From NCBI GenBank assembly GCA_041738345.1, contig JBGSPX010000004.1:1-47977 (forward strand): a stretch of 47,977 bases of DNA, in the 5' to 3' direction. The notes beneath the pieces are model-generated. The model was not told the DNA's origin, did not search any database, and worked only from the letters and a program-made list of their open reading frames with translations. Below, one piece after another: positions 25,913 to 34,502 of the stretch (the stretch's first letter is position 1; each line of letters starts with the position of its first letter). The stretch comes from Proteocatella sp041738345 (lineage in GTDB: Bacteria; Bacillota; Clostridia; Peptostreptococcales; Filifactoraceae). A program made the position numbers and the translations under genes.

Positions 25913-26759
25913 GAGCCTGCTCCAACATTTCTTTCACATAGTTTGGAAGCGCGAAGCAGCCTTTGTGAAGGTCTGTATTGTAGTATTTAGTTTTAAGTCC
26001 TAATGCATTCCATTTAGCAGCATCTAAGTCAGTAAGTGGGTCGAATTTTTTAGAAGCAAATCCAAATAACCAATGACCTGATGGGTAAGTCGGGATATGC
26101 GCCTGATAAACTCCACATATTGGGAAGAACTCTCTTATACGTTTATGAGCTCTTTGCATTGAAGCCGCATAAGCACTGTAATAAGGACTTTCATGTTGAT
26201 TAACAAGGATTCCACTTTCGTTAAGTGCTTTAAAGCAGTTGCCATAAAACTCTTTTGTGAATAATCCTTCTCCAGGACCAAATGGGTCTGTAGAATCTAC
26301 TATGATTAAGTCATATTCATTTTCTTTATTTCTTACAAATTTAAGTCCATCTTCAAAGAAAAGCTTAACTCTAGGATCATTAAGTTTACAAGATGTTTGT
26401 GGGAAGAATTCTAAAGAAATATCTACCACTTTTTTATCTATCTCCACCATATCAATCTGCTCGATAGTTTCGTATCTTGTAAGTTCTCTTACTGTACCGC
26501 CATCGCCAGCGCCAATAACAAGTACCTTTTTAATCTCTGGATTAGTAGCCATAGGAACATGAACTATCATATCATGATATATAAATTCATCTTTTTCCGT
26601 TACCATCATAAGGCCATCTAAAGTAAAGAATTTTCCAAATTCCTTTGACTCAAATACATCTATTCTTTGGAAGTCGCTTTGACCTGAGTAAAGCTGACTT
26701 TCTACTTTTATTGAAAAACGCACATCATCTGTGTGCTGCTCTGTATACCATAATTCCAT
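25905..26759 (-). CDS. speE: Spermidine synthase
   Basis: A 284-residue aminopropyltransferase. VLVIGAGDGGTVREL is the Rossmann loop for decarboxylated S-adenosylmethionine, and DLIIVDSTDPFGPGEGLF holds the catalytic Asp and the gate region. The N-terminal FKSEQSDFQRI-like strand pattern (here SGQSDFQRIDVFES) is also present. It transfers an aminopropyl group to putrescine, which speA and speB of the same operon should provide. It starts after GGAGGGAAAATAG, directly at the stop of speA with no gap, and overlaps speB at its end. Confidence 0.95.
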   Translation of the reverse strand: MELWYTEQHTDDVRFSIKVESQLYSGQSDFQRIDVFESKEFGKFFTLDGLMMVTEKDEFIYHDMIVHVPMATNPEIKKVLVIGAGDGGTVRELTRYETIEQIDMVEIDKKVVDISLEFFPQTSCKLNDPRVKLFFEDGLKFVRNKENEYDLIIVDSTDPFGPGEGLFTKEFYGNCFKALNESGILVNQHESPYYSAYAASMQRAHKRIREFFPICGVYQAHIPTYPSGHWLFGFASKKFDPLTDLDAAKWNALGLKTKYYNTDLHKGCFALPNYVKEMLEQAHE

Positions 26760-28214
26760 CTATTTTCCCTCCAAAACATTTATATTACAAACCGTCATAT
26801 CTTCAGTACCAGTAAGCAGACTGCCCTTAGCTTTAGCATAGGCAATATAATCAATAGCATCTTTTGAAATTCGCTCTCCTGGAGCAAGGATTGGTATCCC
26901 TGGGGGATAGCACATTACAAATTCACCTGAAACCATATTTTCACTTTGAGATATAGGCACTGAATGTTTTTTGCCATAAAAAGCTTCTGTAGGTGAAAGC
27001 ACTACAATAGGCTCTATATATTCATGGTCAAACATTCCCTCTGGATTTTTTGAGTGAAGTCTTTTTATTTCTGAAAGTGCTGCAATAAGCCTTTCAATAT
27101 CAAGCATTCTATCACCTACAGAAATTATTGCAAGTATATTTCCAATATCTCCAAATTCGATTTGAATACCGTAATTATCCCTTAGGATATCGTATACCTC
27201 AACGCCAGCAAGTCCCATTTCTCTTGTGTGAATAGAGAGTTTGGTTATATCAAAATCATATACCGTATCACCATTTATAATTTCCTTTGAAAAGGCGTAA
27301 TAGCCGCCAATCGCATTGATTTCTTTTCGTGCATAATCAGACATTGCTTGAACTTTTTGGAAAATTTCTTTTCCGTCTAGTGCAAGATTCATCCTTGAGA
27401 TATCCAGTGAGGACATCAAAAGATATGAACCACTTGTCGTCTGAGTAAGATTTATAATCTGTCTTACATATTCAGGATTCATACTTTTTCCTGTTAGCAA
27501 GAAGGAGCTTTGGGTAAGTGAACCACCTGTTTTGTGCATACTGACAGCGGCCATATCGGCACCGGCTGCCATAGCGTTAATAGGCATATTTTCTCCAAAA
27601 TAAAAATGTGTTCCGTGCGCTTCATCTACAAGCACCTTCATGTCTACGCTATGAGCTAGCTCTACAATTGATTTCAAATCAGAGCATATTCCATAGTAGG
27701 TAGGATTGTTTACAATAATAGCCTTGGCATCTGGATTCTCAGCGATAGCTTTTTTGATATCAGATAGAGCCATTCCAAGTGGAATTCCAAGCCTTTTATC
27801 TAAGCCTGGATTTATATAGATAGGAGTAACGCCTCCAATTATAAGGGCATTTATAGCGCTCCTATGAACATTTCGAGGCATTATTATCTTATCACCTGGT
27901 TTGCATACGCTCATTACCATTGCTTGAACCGAAGATGAGGTACCACCTACCATCAAAAAAGCGTGGTCTGCACCAAATGCTTCTGCGGCAAGTATTTCAG
28001 CCTCTCTTATAACTGAGGACGGGTGGCAAAGATTATCAAGCATTTTCATAGAGTTTACATCTACAGATATGCAATCTGCACCGAGAAACTCCTTAAGCTT
28101 TGGATTGCCTGAACCCTGTTTGTGTCCTGGAACATCAAAGGAAACTATTCTAAGTTCCTTATATTTTTTTAGAGCCTCATATATTGGGGCTCTATCTTGG
28201 GAAAATCTGTTCAA
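26760..28214 (-). CDS. speA: Arginine decarboxylase (PLP-dependent Orn/Lys/Arg decarboxylase family)
   Basis: About 485 residues of the fold-type-I Orn/Lys/Arg decarboxylase family in the short Gram-positive form: FDVPGHKQG at the start, LVDEAHGTHFYF and the PLP lysine K228 in SMHKTGGS. Arginine is the likely substrate because agmatinase and spermidine synthase follow in the operon; lysine or ornithine use cannot be excluded from sequence. I choose the TTG at 28214 because AAGGAGGT overlaps the end of speD 8 nt before it; upstream in-frame starts overlap speD and lack a site. Confidence 0.9.
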   Translation of the reverse strand: MNRFSQDRAPIYEALKKYKELRIVSFDVPGHKQGSGNPKLKEFLGADCISVDVNSMKMLDNLCHPSSVIREAEILAAEAFGADHAFLMVGGTSSSVQAMVMSVCKPGDKIIMPRNVHRSAINALIIGGVTPIYINPGLDKRLGIPLGMALSDIKKAIAENPDAKAIIVNNPTYYGICSDLKSIVELAHSVDMKVLVDEAHGTHFYFGENMPINAMAAGADMAAVSMHKTGGSLTQSSFLLTGKSMNPEYVRQIINLTQTTSGSYLLMSSLDISRMNLALDGKEIFQKVQAMSDYARKEINAIGGYYAFSKEIINGDTVYDFDITKLSIHTREMGLAGVEVYDILRDNYGIQIEFGDIGNILAIISVGDRMLDIERLIAALSEIKRLHSKNPEGMFDHEYIEPIVVLSPTEAFYGKKHSVPISQSENMVSGEFVMCYPPGIPILAPGERISKDAIDYIAYAKAKGSLLTGTEDMTVCNINVLEGK

Positions 28215-28215
28215 C

Positions 28216-29052
28216 TTAATTACCTCCTTGGTACACATTGGTACCGCTGAAAATCTCAATCATTTCTCTACGAAGATTATTGGTTATTTCCAGTCTTGTC
28301 TTAGGATTTAATTCGTACACATCCTTATTGAAAAGATAATTTTGAAGTTCGATTTCTTTTATTAACATTTTGGTATGGAAAATATTTGCTTGATATACAT
28401 TTACATCTATAGCATCATATTTTCTTAATGTTTTATCATCAATATAATCTTGAATGGAAGTAATGTCATGATCTATATAACACTTTTTGCCATCAACATC
28501 TCTAGTAAAACCTCTGACCTTGTAATCTATCGTCATAATATCTGAATCAAAACTGCCGATAAGATAATCCAAGGCATTGATTGGTGAAATTTGTCCACAT
28601 GTAGATACATCAATATCTACTCTAAATGGAGCAATGGAGTTATCTGGATGATACTCCGGATAAGTGTGCACAGTAACGTGACTTTTGTCCAGGTGTGCTA
28701 CCACCGTATCTTTCATTTCTCTTGTATCAAAGAAGAAATCTTTTCCCTGATTACATGAGCCGTCTACCACTTCATCTGGTAGAGCCTCTTCAGCAATCAA
28801 AATAGTTACGCTTGCTCCTTGCGGATCATAATCCTGCTTGGAAATATTGAGCACATGTGCTCCAATCATTTCAGTGACATCACAGAGGATTTTAGTTAAT
28901 CTCTCTGAGTTATATTGCTCATCAATGTAAGCAATGTAATCTTTTTGCTCTCTCTCACTCTTCGCATAACACACATCATAGATGTTGAAGCTAAGTGTTT
29001 TTGTGAGGTTGTTAAAGCCGTACAATTTCAGCTTATTTTGCAACCCTAACAT
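28216..29052 (-). CDS. speD: S-adenosylmethionine decarboxylase proenzyme
   Basis: About 278 residues, the longer E. coli-like class of AdoMet decarboxylase. The self-cleavage site is HLDKSHVTVHTYPE, where S124 becomes the pyruvoyl group, and STCGQISPINAL holds the processing Cys region. The enzyme supplies decarboxylated S-adenosylmethionine to spermidine synthase in the same operon. ATG at 29052 follows AGGAAGG; a GTG one codon earlier is the alternative. It is the first gene of the operon and ends one base before the speA start. Confidence 0.95.
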   Translation of the reverse strand: MLGLQNKLKLYGFNNLTKTLSFNIYDVCYAKSEREQKDYIAYIDEQYNSERLTKILCDVTEMIGAHVLNISKQDYDPQGASVTILIAEEALPDEVVDGSCNQGKDFFFDTREMKDTVVAHLDKSHVTVHTYPEYHPDNSIAPFRVDIDVSTCGQISPINALDYLIGSFDSDIMTIDYKVRGFTRDVDGKKCYIDHDITSIQDYIDDKTLRKYDAIDVNVYQANIFHTKMLIKEIELQNYLFNKDVYELNPKTRLEITNNLRREMIEIFSGTNVYQGGN

Positions 29053-29113
29053 CACAACCTTCCTATATTAAATTTTTTGTAAAAAAGTTAAAAAATATCA
29101 ACTTTTAGATTAA

Positions 29114-29142
29114 ATGATATCAACAATTTGGAAAAAAGTCAA
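29114..29142 (-). promoter_or_regulatory. Promoter of the polyamine operon
   Basis: Minus-strand TTGACT (29142-29137), 17-nt spacer, TATCAT (29119-29114). Downstream in the leader a weak AAAAGTT/AACTTTT hairpin precedes the speD ribosome binding site. Confidence 0.65.
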
Positions 29143-29161
29143 TTAATTTTAAAATAAAGTC

Positions 29162-29225
29162 TTGACAGTTGAATGGTTGTTCAACTATAATGATATTAAG
29201 AAGAACAGTTGAACGGTTGTTCAAT
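29162..29225 (+). promoter_or_regulatory. cadC promoter with two ArsR-family operators
   Basis: TTGACA (29162-29167) and TATAAT (29186-29191) are separated by 18 nt that consist exactly of the inverted repeat GTTGAAT-GGTT-GTTCAAC. A second copy, GTTGAAC-GGTT-GTTCAAT, starts at 29208, 40 bp after the first. Such dyads are the usual targets of ArsR/SmtB repressors, so CadC bound here would cover both promoter boxes. Confidence 0.88.
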
Positions 29226-29257
29226 CGTATAGATGAAATTATAGATGGAGGGACTTT

Positions 29258-29620
29258 ATGGAGAAGGATACAAAAATGGTATATTGTGATTGTGAGACTA
29301 TACATGAAGATATTTTAAATGAAGTTAGAGATAATATGCCAGAGGATGGATATCTTTATGAACTTGCAGATTTATTTAAAATATTTGCAGATAGTACAAG
29401 AGTGAAGATACTTTGGGCGCTTGAACAAAGCGAAATGTGTGTATGTGATATGGCAGTGCTACTTGGCATGACAAAATCAGCAATATCTCATCAGCTTAGA
29501 ACACTTAAACAGACCAATCTTGTTAAGTTTAGAAAAGATGGTAAGAATGTATTTTATTCACTAAAAGATGATCATGTTAAAAAGATATTAGAAATGGGTA
29601 TGGAACATATTCATGAGTAG
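29258..29620 (+). CDS. cadC: ArsR/SmtB-family metal-sensing repressor, CadC-like
   Basis: A 120-residue winged-helix repressor. FKIFADSTRVKILWAL and MTKSAISHQLRTL are the family helices. Metal-site residues are visible: C10 and C12 in an N-terminal extension and C61-V-C63 at the third helix, the CadC-type thiolate site for Cd, Pb or Zn. The C-terminus DDHVKKILEMGMEHIHE offers Asp and His ligands resembling the alpha-5 zinc site. It should repress the cad operon until metal binds. It precedes a P-type ATPase by 34 nt and has two matching operators in its promoter. Confidence 0.92.
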   Translation: MEKDTKMVYCDCETIHEDILNEVRDNMPEDGYLYELADLFKIFADSTRVKILWALEQSEMCVCDMAVLLGMTKSAISHQLRTLKQTNLVKFRKDGKNVFYSLKDDHVKKILEMGMEHIHE

Positions 29621-29654
29621 CGCATTAGATGCGACATTATAAAGGAGAAATAAG

Positions 29655-31694
29655 ATGAGCGATTTATTGAGTTATAAAAAAGACGAACAGTGTGACGATT
29701 ACTGTTGCTCTGGATGTTCAGATAAAGCAAAAATTGTGTTAAATAAGAAATCTAATAAATGTGAATGTGACGAGGAACATGACCATGAGCATAGTCATAA
29801 TCACAGCCATGAACATCATTCACATGGGCATTCTCACGACCATGCTCATGGCGCAGAGTTAGACAAAAGTACTTTGCTAAGAATAGGGGTAGGCGTTCTA
29901 CTTTATATAGCGACATTCTTTGTAAATCTGGAAACTGTGAATTTAGCATTATATGTTAGTGCATATATTATAATTGGATATCCGGTTATGATACAGGCAG
30001 TAAAAAATATAGCTAAGGGTGAGATTTTTGATGAAAATTTTCTAATGATGATAGCTACTTTGGGAGCTTTTGGTATAAAAGAATATCCAGAGGCAGTAGC
30101 GGTTATGCTATTTTATCAAGTTGGAGAGTTTTTTCAAGATTATGCAGTTAGTAAATCAAAAAAATCGATTGAACAGCTTATGGATATAAGACCTGACTAT
30201 GCAAATCTAAAAATAGGTGAGGAGCTTATAAAAACAAATCCTGAAAAGATAGCAATTGGAGATATAGTAGTAATAAAACCAGGAGAAAGGGTTCCACTTG
30301 ATGCAGAGATTGTATTTGGAGCATCTTCGCTAGATACTTCTGCACTTACTGGGGAATCAGTGCCTAGAGATGTAGGCATAGGTGATGGGATTTTAAGTGG
30401 ATGTATAAATATAAATGGACTTTTAGAGGCTAGGGTTAGCAAGACATATAGTGAATCTACTGTCAGTAAAATTCTAGAACTTGTTCAAAATGCAAGCAAT
30501 AAAAAATCTAAATCAGAAAGATTTATAACTAAGTTTGCAAGGTATTATACCCCATCAGTAGTTTTTATAGCGGCAGTTTTAGCGTTTGGAGTACCACTTG
30601 CAACAGGAGCAGAATTTGCAGATTGGATTTCAAGAGCGCTTATATTCCTTGTTATATCTTGTCCTTGTGCACTTGTAATATCCGTGCCCCTAAGCTTCTT
30701 TGGAGGGATTGGAGGCGCATCTAGAAGTGGTGTGCTTGTAAAGGGTGGAAACTATCTAGAGATGCTAGCAGATACAGAAGCTGTAGTTTTCGATAAAACA
30801 GGAACACTTACAAAGGGCGTATTTGAAGTAAGTGATATATTAGTAGATAAAGATGCAGGGATTTCAGAAGCGCAATTACTAGAGCTGGCAGCCTATGCAG
30901 AAAGCTATTCAAATCATCCAATTGCAAGTTCTATAATAAAAGCGTATGAGAAGTCTATTGATAACGCTAGGATAAGTTTTGTAGAAGAAATTGCAGGGCA
31001 TGGAATAAAAGCGCTAATAGACAATAAACAGCTTTATGTCGGAAATCTTAAGCTTATGAATATGCTAAAGCTCAAAGTACAAAATACGGAGGGAACCGCA
31101 GTTCATATAGCTTTAGATGGAAACTATTTGGGAAGTATAGTGCTTTTTGATAAACTTAAAGAGGATGCTAAAAATATAGTGTCAGAGCTTAAAACTGTAG
31201 GGGTATCTAAGGTAGTAATGCTTACAGGGGATAGTAAAGCTGTAGCTCAGAGAATTGCAGAAAAACTTTCTATAAAGGAAGTTTACTCAGAACTTCTTCC
31301 AAGTGATAAGGTCGACAAAATAGAACAAATATTTAGCGGTATGTCTAAAAAAGGAAGACTTGCTTTTGTAGGTGATGGAATAAATGATGCGCCAGTCCTT
31401 GCAAGAGCGGATATTGGGATTGCTATGGGTGGACTTGGTTCAGATGCAGCGATTGAAGCCGCAGATGTTGTGATAATGACGGATGAACCTTCTAAAATAG
31501 TAGATGCGATAAAAATTTCTAAGAAAACTATAAGAATAGCAAAACAGAATATAGTATTTGCACTTGGGGTTAAGCTTATAGTGCTTACGTTGGGAGCGCT
31601 AGGAATGGCGAATATGTGGGCAGCGGTGTTTGCTGATGTAGGCGTATCACTTTTAGCAGTTATAAACTCTATGAGAGCAATGAAACACGACTAA
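29655..31694 (+). CDS. cadA: Cd2+/Zn2+-exporting P1B-type ATPase
   Basis: A 679-residue heavy-metal ATPase with the transmembrane metal motif C336-P-C338, phosphorylation site D380-K-T-G-T-L-T and the hinge GDGINDAP. It should pump Cd2+, Zn2+ or Pb2+ out of the cell. The usual ferredoxin-like metal-binding domain is missing; in its place residues 1-72 have a Cys cluster (CDDYCCSGC, CEC) and a long run of His, Asp and Glu near 40-70. Regulator cadC lies just upstream in the same transcript, and a terminator follows. Confidence 0.93.
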   Translation: MSDLLSYKKDEQCDDYCCSGCSDKAKIVLNKKSNKCECDEEHDHEHSHNHSHEHHSHGHSHDHAHGAELDKSTLLRIGVGVLLYIATFFVNLETVNLALYVSAYIIIGYPVMIQAVKNIAKGEIFDENFLMMIATLGAFGIKEYPEAVAVMLFYQVGEFFQDYAVSKSKKSIEQLMDIRPDYANLKIGEELIKTNPEKIAIGDIVVIKPGERVPLDAEIVFGASSLDTSALTGESVPRDVGIGDGILSGCININGLLEARVSKTYSESTVSKILELVQNASNKKSKSERFITKFARYYTPSVVFIAAVLAFGVPLATGAEFADWISRALIFLVISCPCALVISVPLSFFGGIGGASRSGVLVKGGNYLEMLADTEAVVFDKTGTLTKGVFEVSDILVDKDAGISEAQLLELAAYAESYSNHPIASSIIKAYEKSIDNARISFVEEIAGHGIKALIDNKQLYVGNLKLMNMLKLKVQNTEGTAVHIALDGNYLGSIVLFDKLKEDAKNIVSELKTVGVSKVVMLTGDSKAVAQRIAEKLSIKEVYSELLPSDKVDKIEQIFSGMSKKGRLAFVGDGINDAPVLARADIGIAMGGLGSDAAIEAADVVIMTDEPSKIVDAIKISKKTIRIAKQNIVFALGVKLIVLTLGALGMANMWAAVFADVGVSLLAVINSMRAMKHD

Positions 31695-31715
31695 ATTTGG
31701 TTAGAAAATTATGTT

Positions 31716-31751
31716 AAAAAAGATTAGGAGCGTTAAGGCCTAATCTTTTTT
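31716..31751. terminator. Bidirectional terminator after cadA
   Basis: AAAAAAGATTAGG and CCTAATCTTTTTT form a perfect 13-bp stem around a 10-nt loop between convergent genes. Confidence 0.9.
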
Positions 31752-31777
31752 GAAATTCTATTAAATTTTTAATGTTA

Positions 31778-32560
31778 TTAAATTCCTATAATGGAGCCTA
31801 TGTCGGTAAGCGGATATTCTGTAAAATATTTCAGGCATAGGTCTTTATTTTCTATGAAAGTTTTTATTGATGTGAAATCGGGATGAGCTTCAAGATTGCC
31901 ATTAAATATAATGTAATCATCAATTCTTCCGCAACAACCCCCCAAAAATCCATGAGGGAAACCTTTGAGAGTAACATTTCCTTCAGAGACTAAAAGGACA
32001 TCAAGTTCAGGAGAAGCGACATTTAGCGTTTTTGCAATTCCAGAATCTGAAGTTATTATAGAGTTTTCATTTATGAACACTATATTGCAGTTAGTATAGC
32101 CCTGCATTACATTTATTATTTTATATTCGTGCTGTTTTACGAGGTCTAATATAATGGGGTCGGTATAAGCTACGTTGTGAAGAAAGTAATTTCCTATTTG
32201 GACGCAGTTAAATATACAGCTTCCAGGATATTTATGACCAATGCTTTTAGCACCAGAATACACTTTTATCGGAGAAAGTTTTTCGTTTATATAGTTTACG
32301 TAATCGGGAATTTCATAAGACATAAGCTTCTCTTTATTATTTTGATTATTATAAAATCCAAGTTCACTCGCAATTATGGGAATCTGTTCCTTTGCTATAA
32401 TAAGACTGTTATTTAAGAGACACATATATATGTCGGGGTGATCAGAAATTTCGCTATATACATGATTAGTACGTTTTATTTCAACTATTTTTTTATCTAA
32501 AGAATGAACAAATTCTTTGACAGCTTTATTTGCATATTCAGATATAAATACATATTTCAT
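31778..32560 (-). CDS. DUF6873 family protein (guanidino-modifying-enzyme-like fold)
   Basis: A 260-residue cytoplasmic protein that I recognise as the clostridial DUF6873 group, grouped by fold with guanidino-group modifying enzymes (relatives of agmatine and arginine deiminases). Conserved-looking stretches are YPGSCIFNCVQIGN, QGYTNCNIVFI, SIITSDSGIAKTL and HGFLGGCCGRIDD, the last with a Cys pair that could hold a catalytic Cys. No function is established to my knowledge. It starts after AAAGGAG, has its own promoter and stands alone, divergent from the hemerythrin-GGDEF pair. The family name is from memory; activity is open. Confidence 0.7.
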   Translation of the reverse strand: MKYVFISEYANKAVKEFVHSLDKKIVEIKRTNHVYSEISDHPDIYMCLLNNSLIIAKEQIPIIASELGFYNNQNNKEKLMSYEIPDYVNYINEKLSPIKVYSGAKSIGHKYPGSCIFNCVQIGNYFLHNVAYTDPIILDLVKQHEYKIINVMQGYTNCNIVFINENSIITSDSGIAKTLNVASPELDVLLVSEGNVTLKGFPHGFLGGCCGRIDDYIIFNGNLEAHPDFTSIKTFIENKDLCLKYFTEYPLTDIGSIIGI

Positions 32561-32589
32561 AGAGAGCTCCTTTTTGATTACTTTCCTAT

Positions 32590-32618
32590 AGTATAAACCA
32601 AAAAAGAGAAAAAGTCAC
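32590..32618 (-). promoter_or_regulatory. Promoter of the DUF6873 gene
   Basis: Minus-strand GTGACT (32618-32613), 17-nt spacer, TATACT (32595-32590). Confidence 0.5.
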
Positions 32619-32645
32619 ATTATTAAGATGCGAAATTTTGTATGA

Positions 32646-32674
32646 TTGACTTAAAATTACCTATTTGCTATACT
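32646..32674 (+). promoter_or_regulatory. Promoter of the first hemerythrin-GGDEF gene
   Basis: TTGACT, a 17-nt spacer and TATACT at 32669-32674, about 33 nt before the start. Confidence 0.7.
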
Positions 32675-32707
32675 TGAAAAAAGCAAGTTATATAATGGAG
32701 GGGAAGT

Positions 32708-34399
32708 ATGAGGCTTTTACATATAGAGGAAGATGAACTATTTTCAAGAAAAATAAAAAAAATAGTGGAAGACAATGGGTTTATGTATCTAAACACGGAG
32801 TCTTATGATGAAGCAATCAAAATAATAACAGAACTTGATATTAAACTACTTATAACTTCAGAATCACTGAGAGGAAATTCCTGTGAGTATGTTATAAATA
32901 AAATTAGAAATTCTAAAAATCAATTACTTCCTATAATAGTAATTGCTGATAATCCTGATTATGAAGCGAAAACCCGTTACTTTGAACTTGGAATAATGTC
33001 GTATCTTAACAAACTACCTTTTATTGAAGCTCGTTTCGAAAAGTATATTCAAACGGTAAAACGTGATTTAGAACTTATAGAAGAACTTAAAGAGTTAAAG
33101 ATTGCAGTAGTAGATGACAGCAGTTTTTCTTTGAGTGTCATAAGAGGTTTTTTTGATGTATATGGAATATGTAGCGTCGATTATTTTCAAAATTCAGATG
33201 AATTTATGAAAAGTGCTAAAAATTATGATATATTTTTGATAGACTATGTTATGCCTATTTTTGATGGCGAAGAACTAATATATAAAATAAGAGAAGAAAA
33301 TCTAGATTCAATGATTATACTTGTAACTGGATATGATAGTCAGAAAATGATAGCCCACTGTTTGAGTATAGGGGCAGATGATTTTATTCTTAAACCACTT
33401 GATATAAAACTATTTATGCTTAGGGTGGTTTCGTGTTTAAAACAGTTTAAAATAAATAAGGAAAACGAAAATAAAAGTAAAATTTTATTTGAAATGGCTA
33501 CGAAAGATGCGCTTACAGGAGCATATAATAGAAACTATTTCACAGATGCATTTGATAAAAAAGCTTCAGAGGCTAGACGAACAGGAAATCCGTTTTCGAT
33601 TATACTTTTAGATGTAGATCATTTTAAAAGTATAAATGACCAATATGGACATCTTAAAGGGGATTATGTATTAAAAGAAATTGCAAGTATCTTAAAAGAA
33701 AATTTACGAGAATCTGATGTAGTTTGTAGATGGGGAGGCGAAGAATTTATAGTACTTTGCCTTAATACAGATTTGGAAAAAGCTAATATAGTTTCAGAAA
33801 AACTTAGAAGAGCGATAGAAACTCAAAAATTTAAAGGGGTATACAGGATTACGGTAAGTGTTGGAGTTACTCAGTGGCTAGAAGATGACAAGCGTGATAC
33901 GGTGCTTAAAAGAGTAGATAATTCGCTCTATCTAGCAAAATTAACTGGGCGAAATAAGGTGGTTTCAGAAGAAGGTATAGAAATATTACAAGATGGAAAA
34001 CCGATAAGTATTGAGTGGGGGCCTTTTTTTAGAAGTGGACATGCTCTTTTAGATTTAGAGCATCGCACCCTTATTGGGCTTGTTAATGAGATAATAAATA
34101 ATAGTCTTACAAAGGACGATGAGTATATATGTCATGCACTTTTTGATAAACTTATAGAAGATGTTGCGCTCCATTTTAAAAATGAGGAAAATCTACTTGA
34201 AGCAGTAGGGTATAGCAATCTTAGATATCATAAAGAACTGCACGAAAAACTCATTAATGATACTCGTATAGTTAGAGAAAAGCTTCAAAAAAGAGAGCTC
34301 AGTTCGCTTGAGGCGGCGAGACATATAGTACAAGACTTAGTGGTAGGGCATATTGTTAAGGATGATTTTGATTTTTTTAGCTCAATAAATATAAAATAG
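32708..34399 (+). CDS. REC-REC-GGDEF-hemerythrin diguanylate cyclase, copy 1
   Basis: A 563-residue soluble protein. Residues 1-115 are a receiver-like fold without phosphoacceptor (LLITSES where an Asp is expected). Residues about 122-245 are a second receiver with DD near 127 and D179 in LIDYVMPIFDG. The GGDEF domain has GGEEF at 343-347. The C-terminus (about 430-563) is a bacteriohemerythrin with all seven di-iron ligands in place: H452, H489, E493, H508, H512, H548 and D553. It should make c-di-GMP under joint control of phosphorylation and O2 or iron redox state; a hemerythrin-GGDEF cyclase is known from Vibrio cholerae. The start follows GGAGGGG. Confidence 0.92.
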   Translation: MRLLHIEEDELFSRKIKKIVEDNGFMYLNTESYDEAIKIITELDIKLLITSESLRGNSCEYVINKIRNSKNQLLPIIVIADNPDYEAKTRYFELGIMSYLNKLPFIEARFEKYIQTVKRDLELIEELKELKIAVVDDSSFSLSVIRGFFDVYGICSVDYFQNSDEFMKSAKNYDIFLIDYVMPIFDGEELIYKIREENLDSMIILVTGYDSQKMIAHCLSIGADDFILKPLDIKLFMLRVVSCLKQFKINKENENKSKILFEMATKDALTGAYNRNYFTDAFDKKASEARRTGNPFSIILLDVDHFKSINDQYGHLKGDYVLKEIASILKENLRESDVVCRWGGEEFIVLCLNTDLEKANIVSEKLRRAIETQKFKGVYRITVSVGVTQWLEDDKRDTVLKRVDNSLYLAKLTGRNKVVSEEGIEILQDGKPISIEWGPFFRSGHALLDLEHRTLIGLVNEIINNSLTKDDEYICHALFDKLIEDVALHFKNEENLLEAVGYSNLRYHKELHEKLINDTRIVREKLQKRELSSLEAARHIVQDLVVGHIVKDDFDFFSSINIK

Positions 34400-34401
34400 G
34401 C

Positions 34402-34438
34402 AAAAATCTTAGCTTTTATTAATAAAGCTAAGATTTTT
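34402..34438 (+). terminator. Terminator between the two hemerythrin-GGDEF copies
   Basis: AAAAATCTTAGCTTT and AAAGCTAAGATTTTT pair perfectly, so each copy is probably transcribed separately. Confidence 0.85.
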
Positions 34439-34502
34439 ATTTTAGCTATTTACAAATGGGGTATATAATTTAAAAAGTATGTTTATGATGGGAGCGATAT
34501 TT

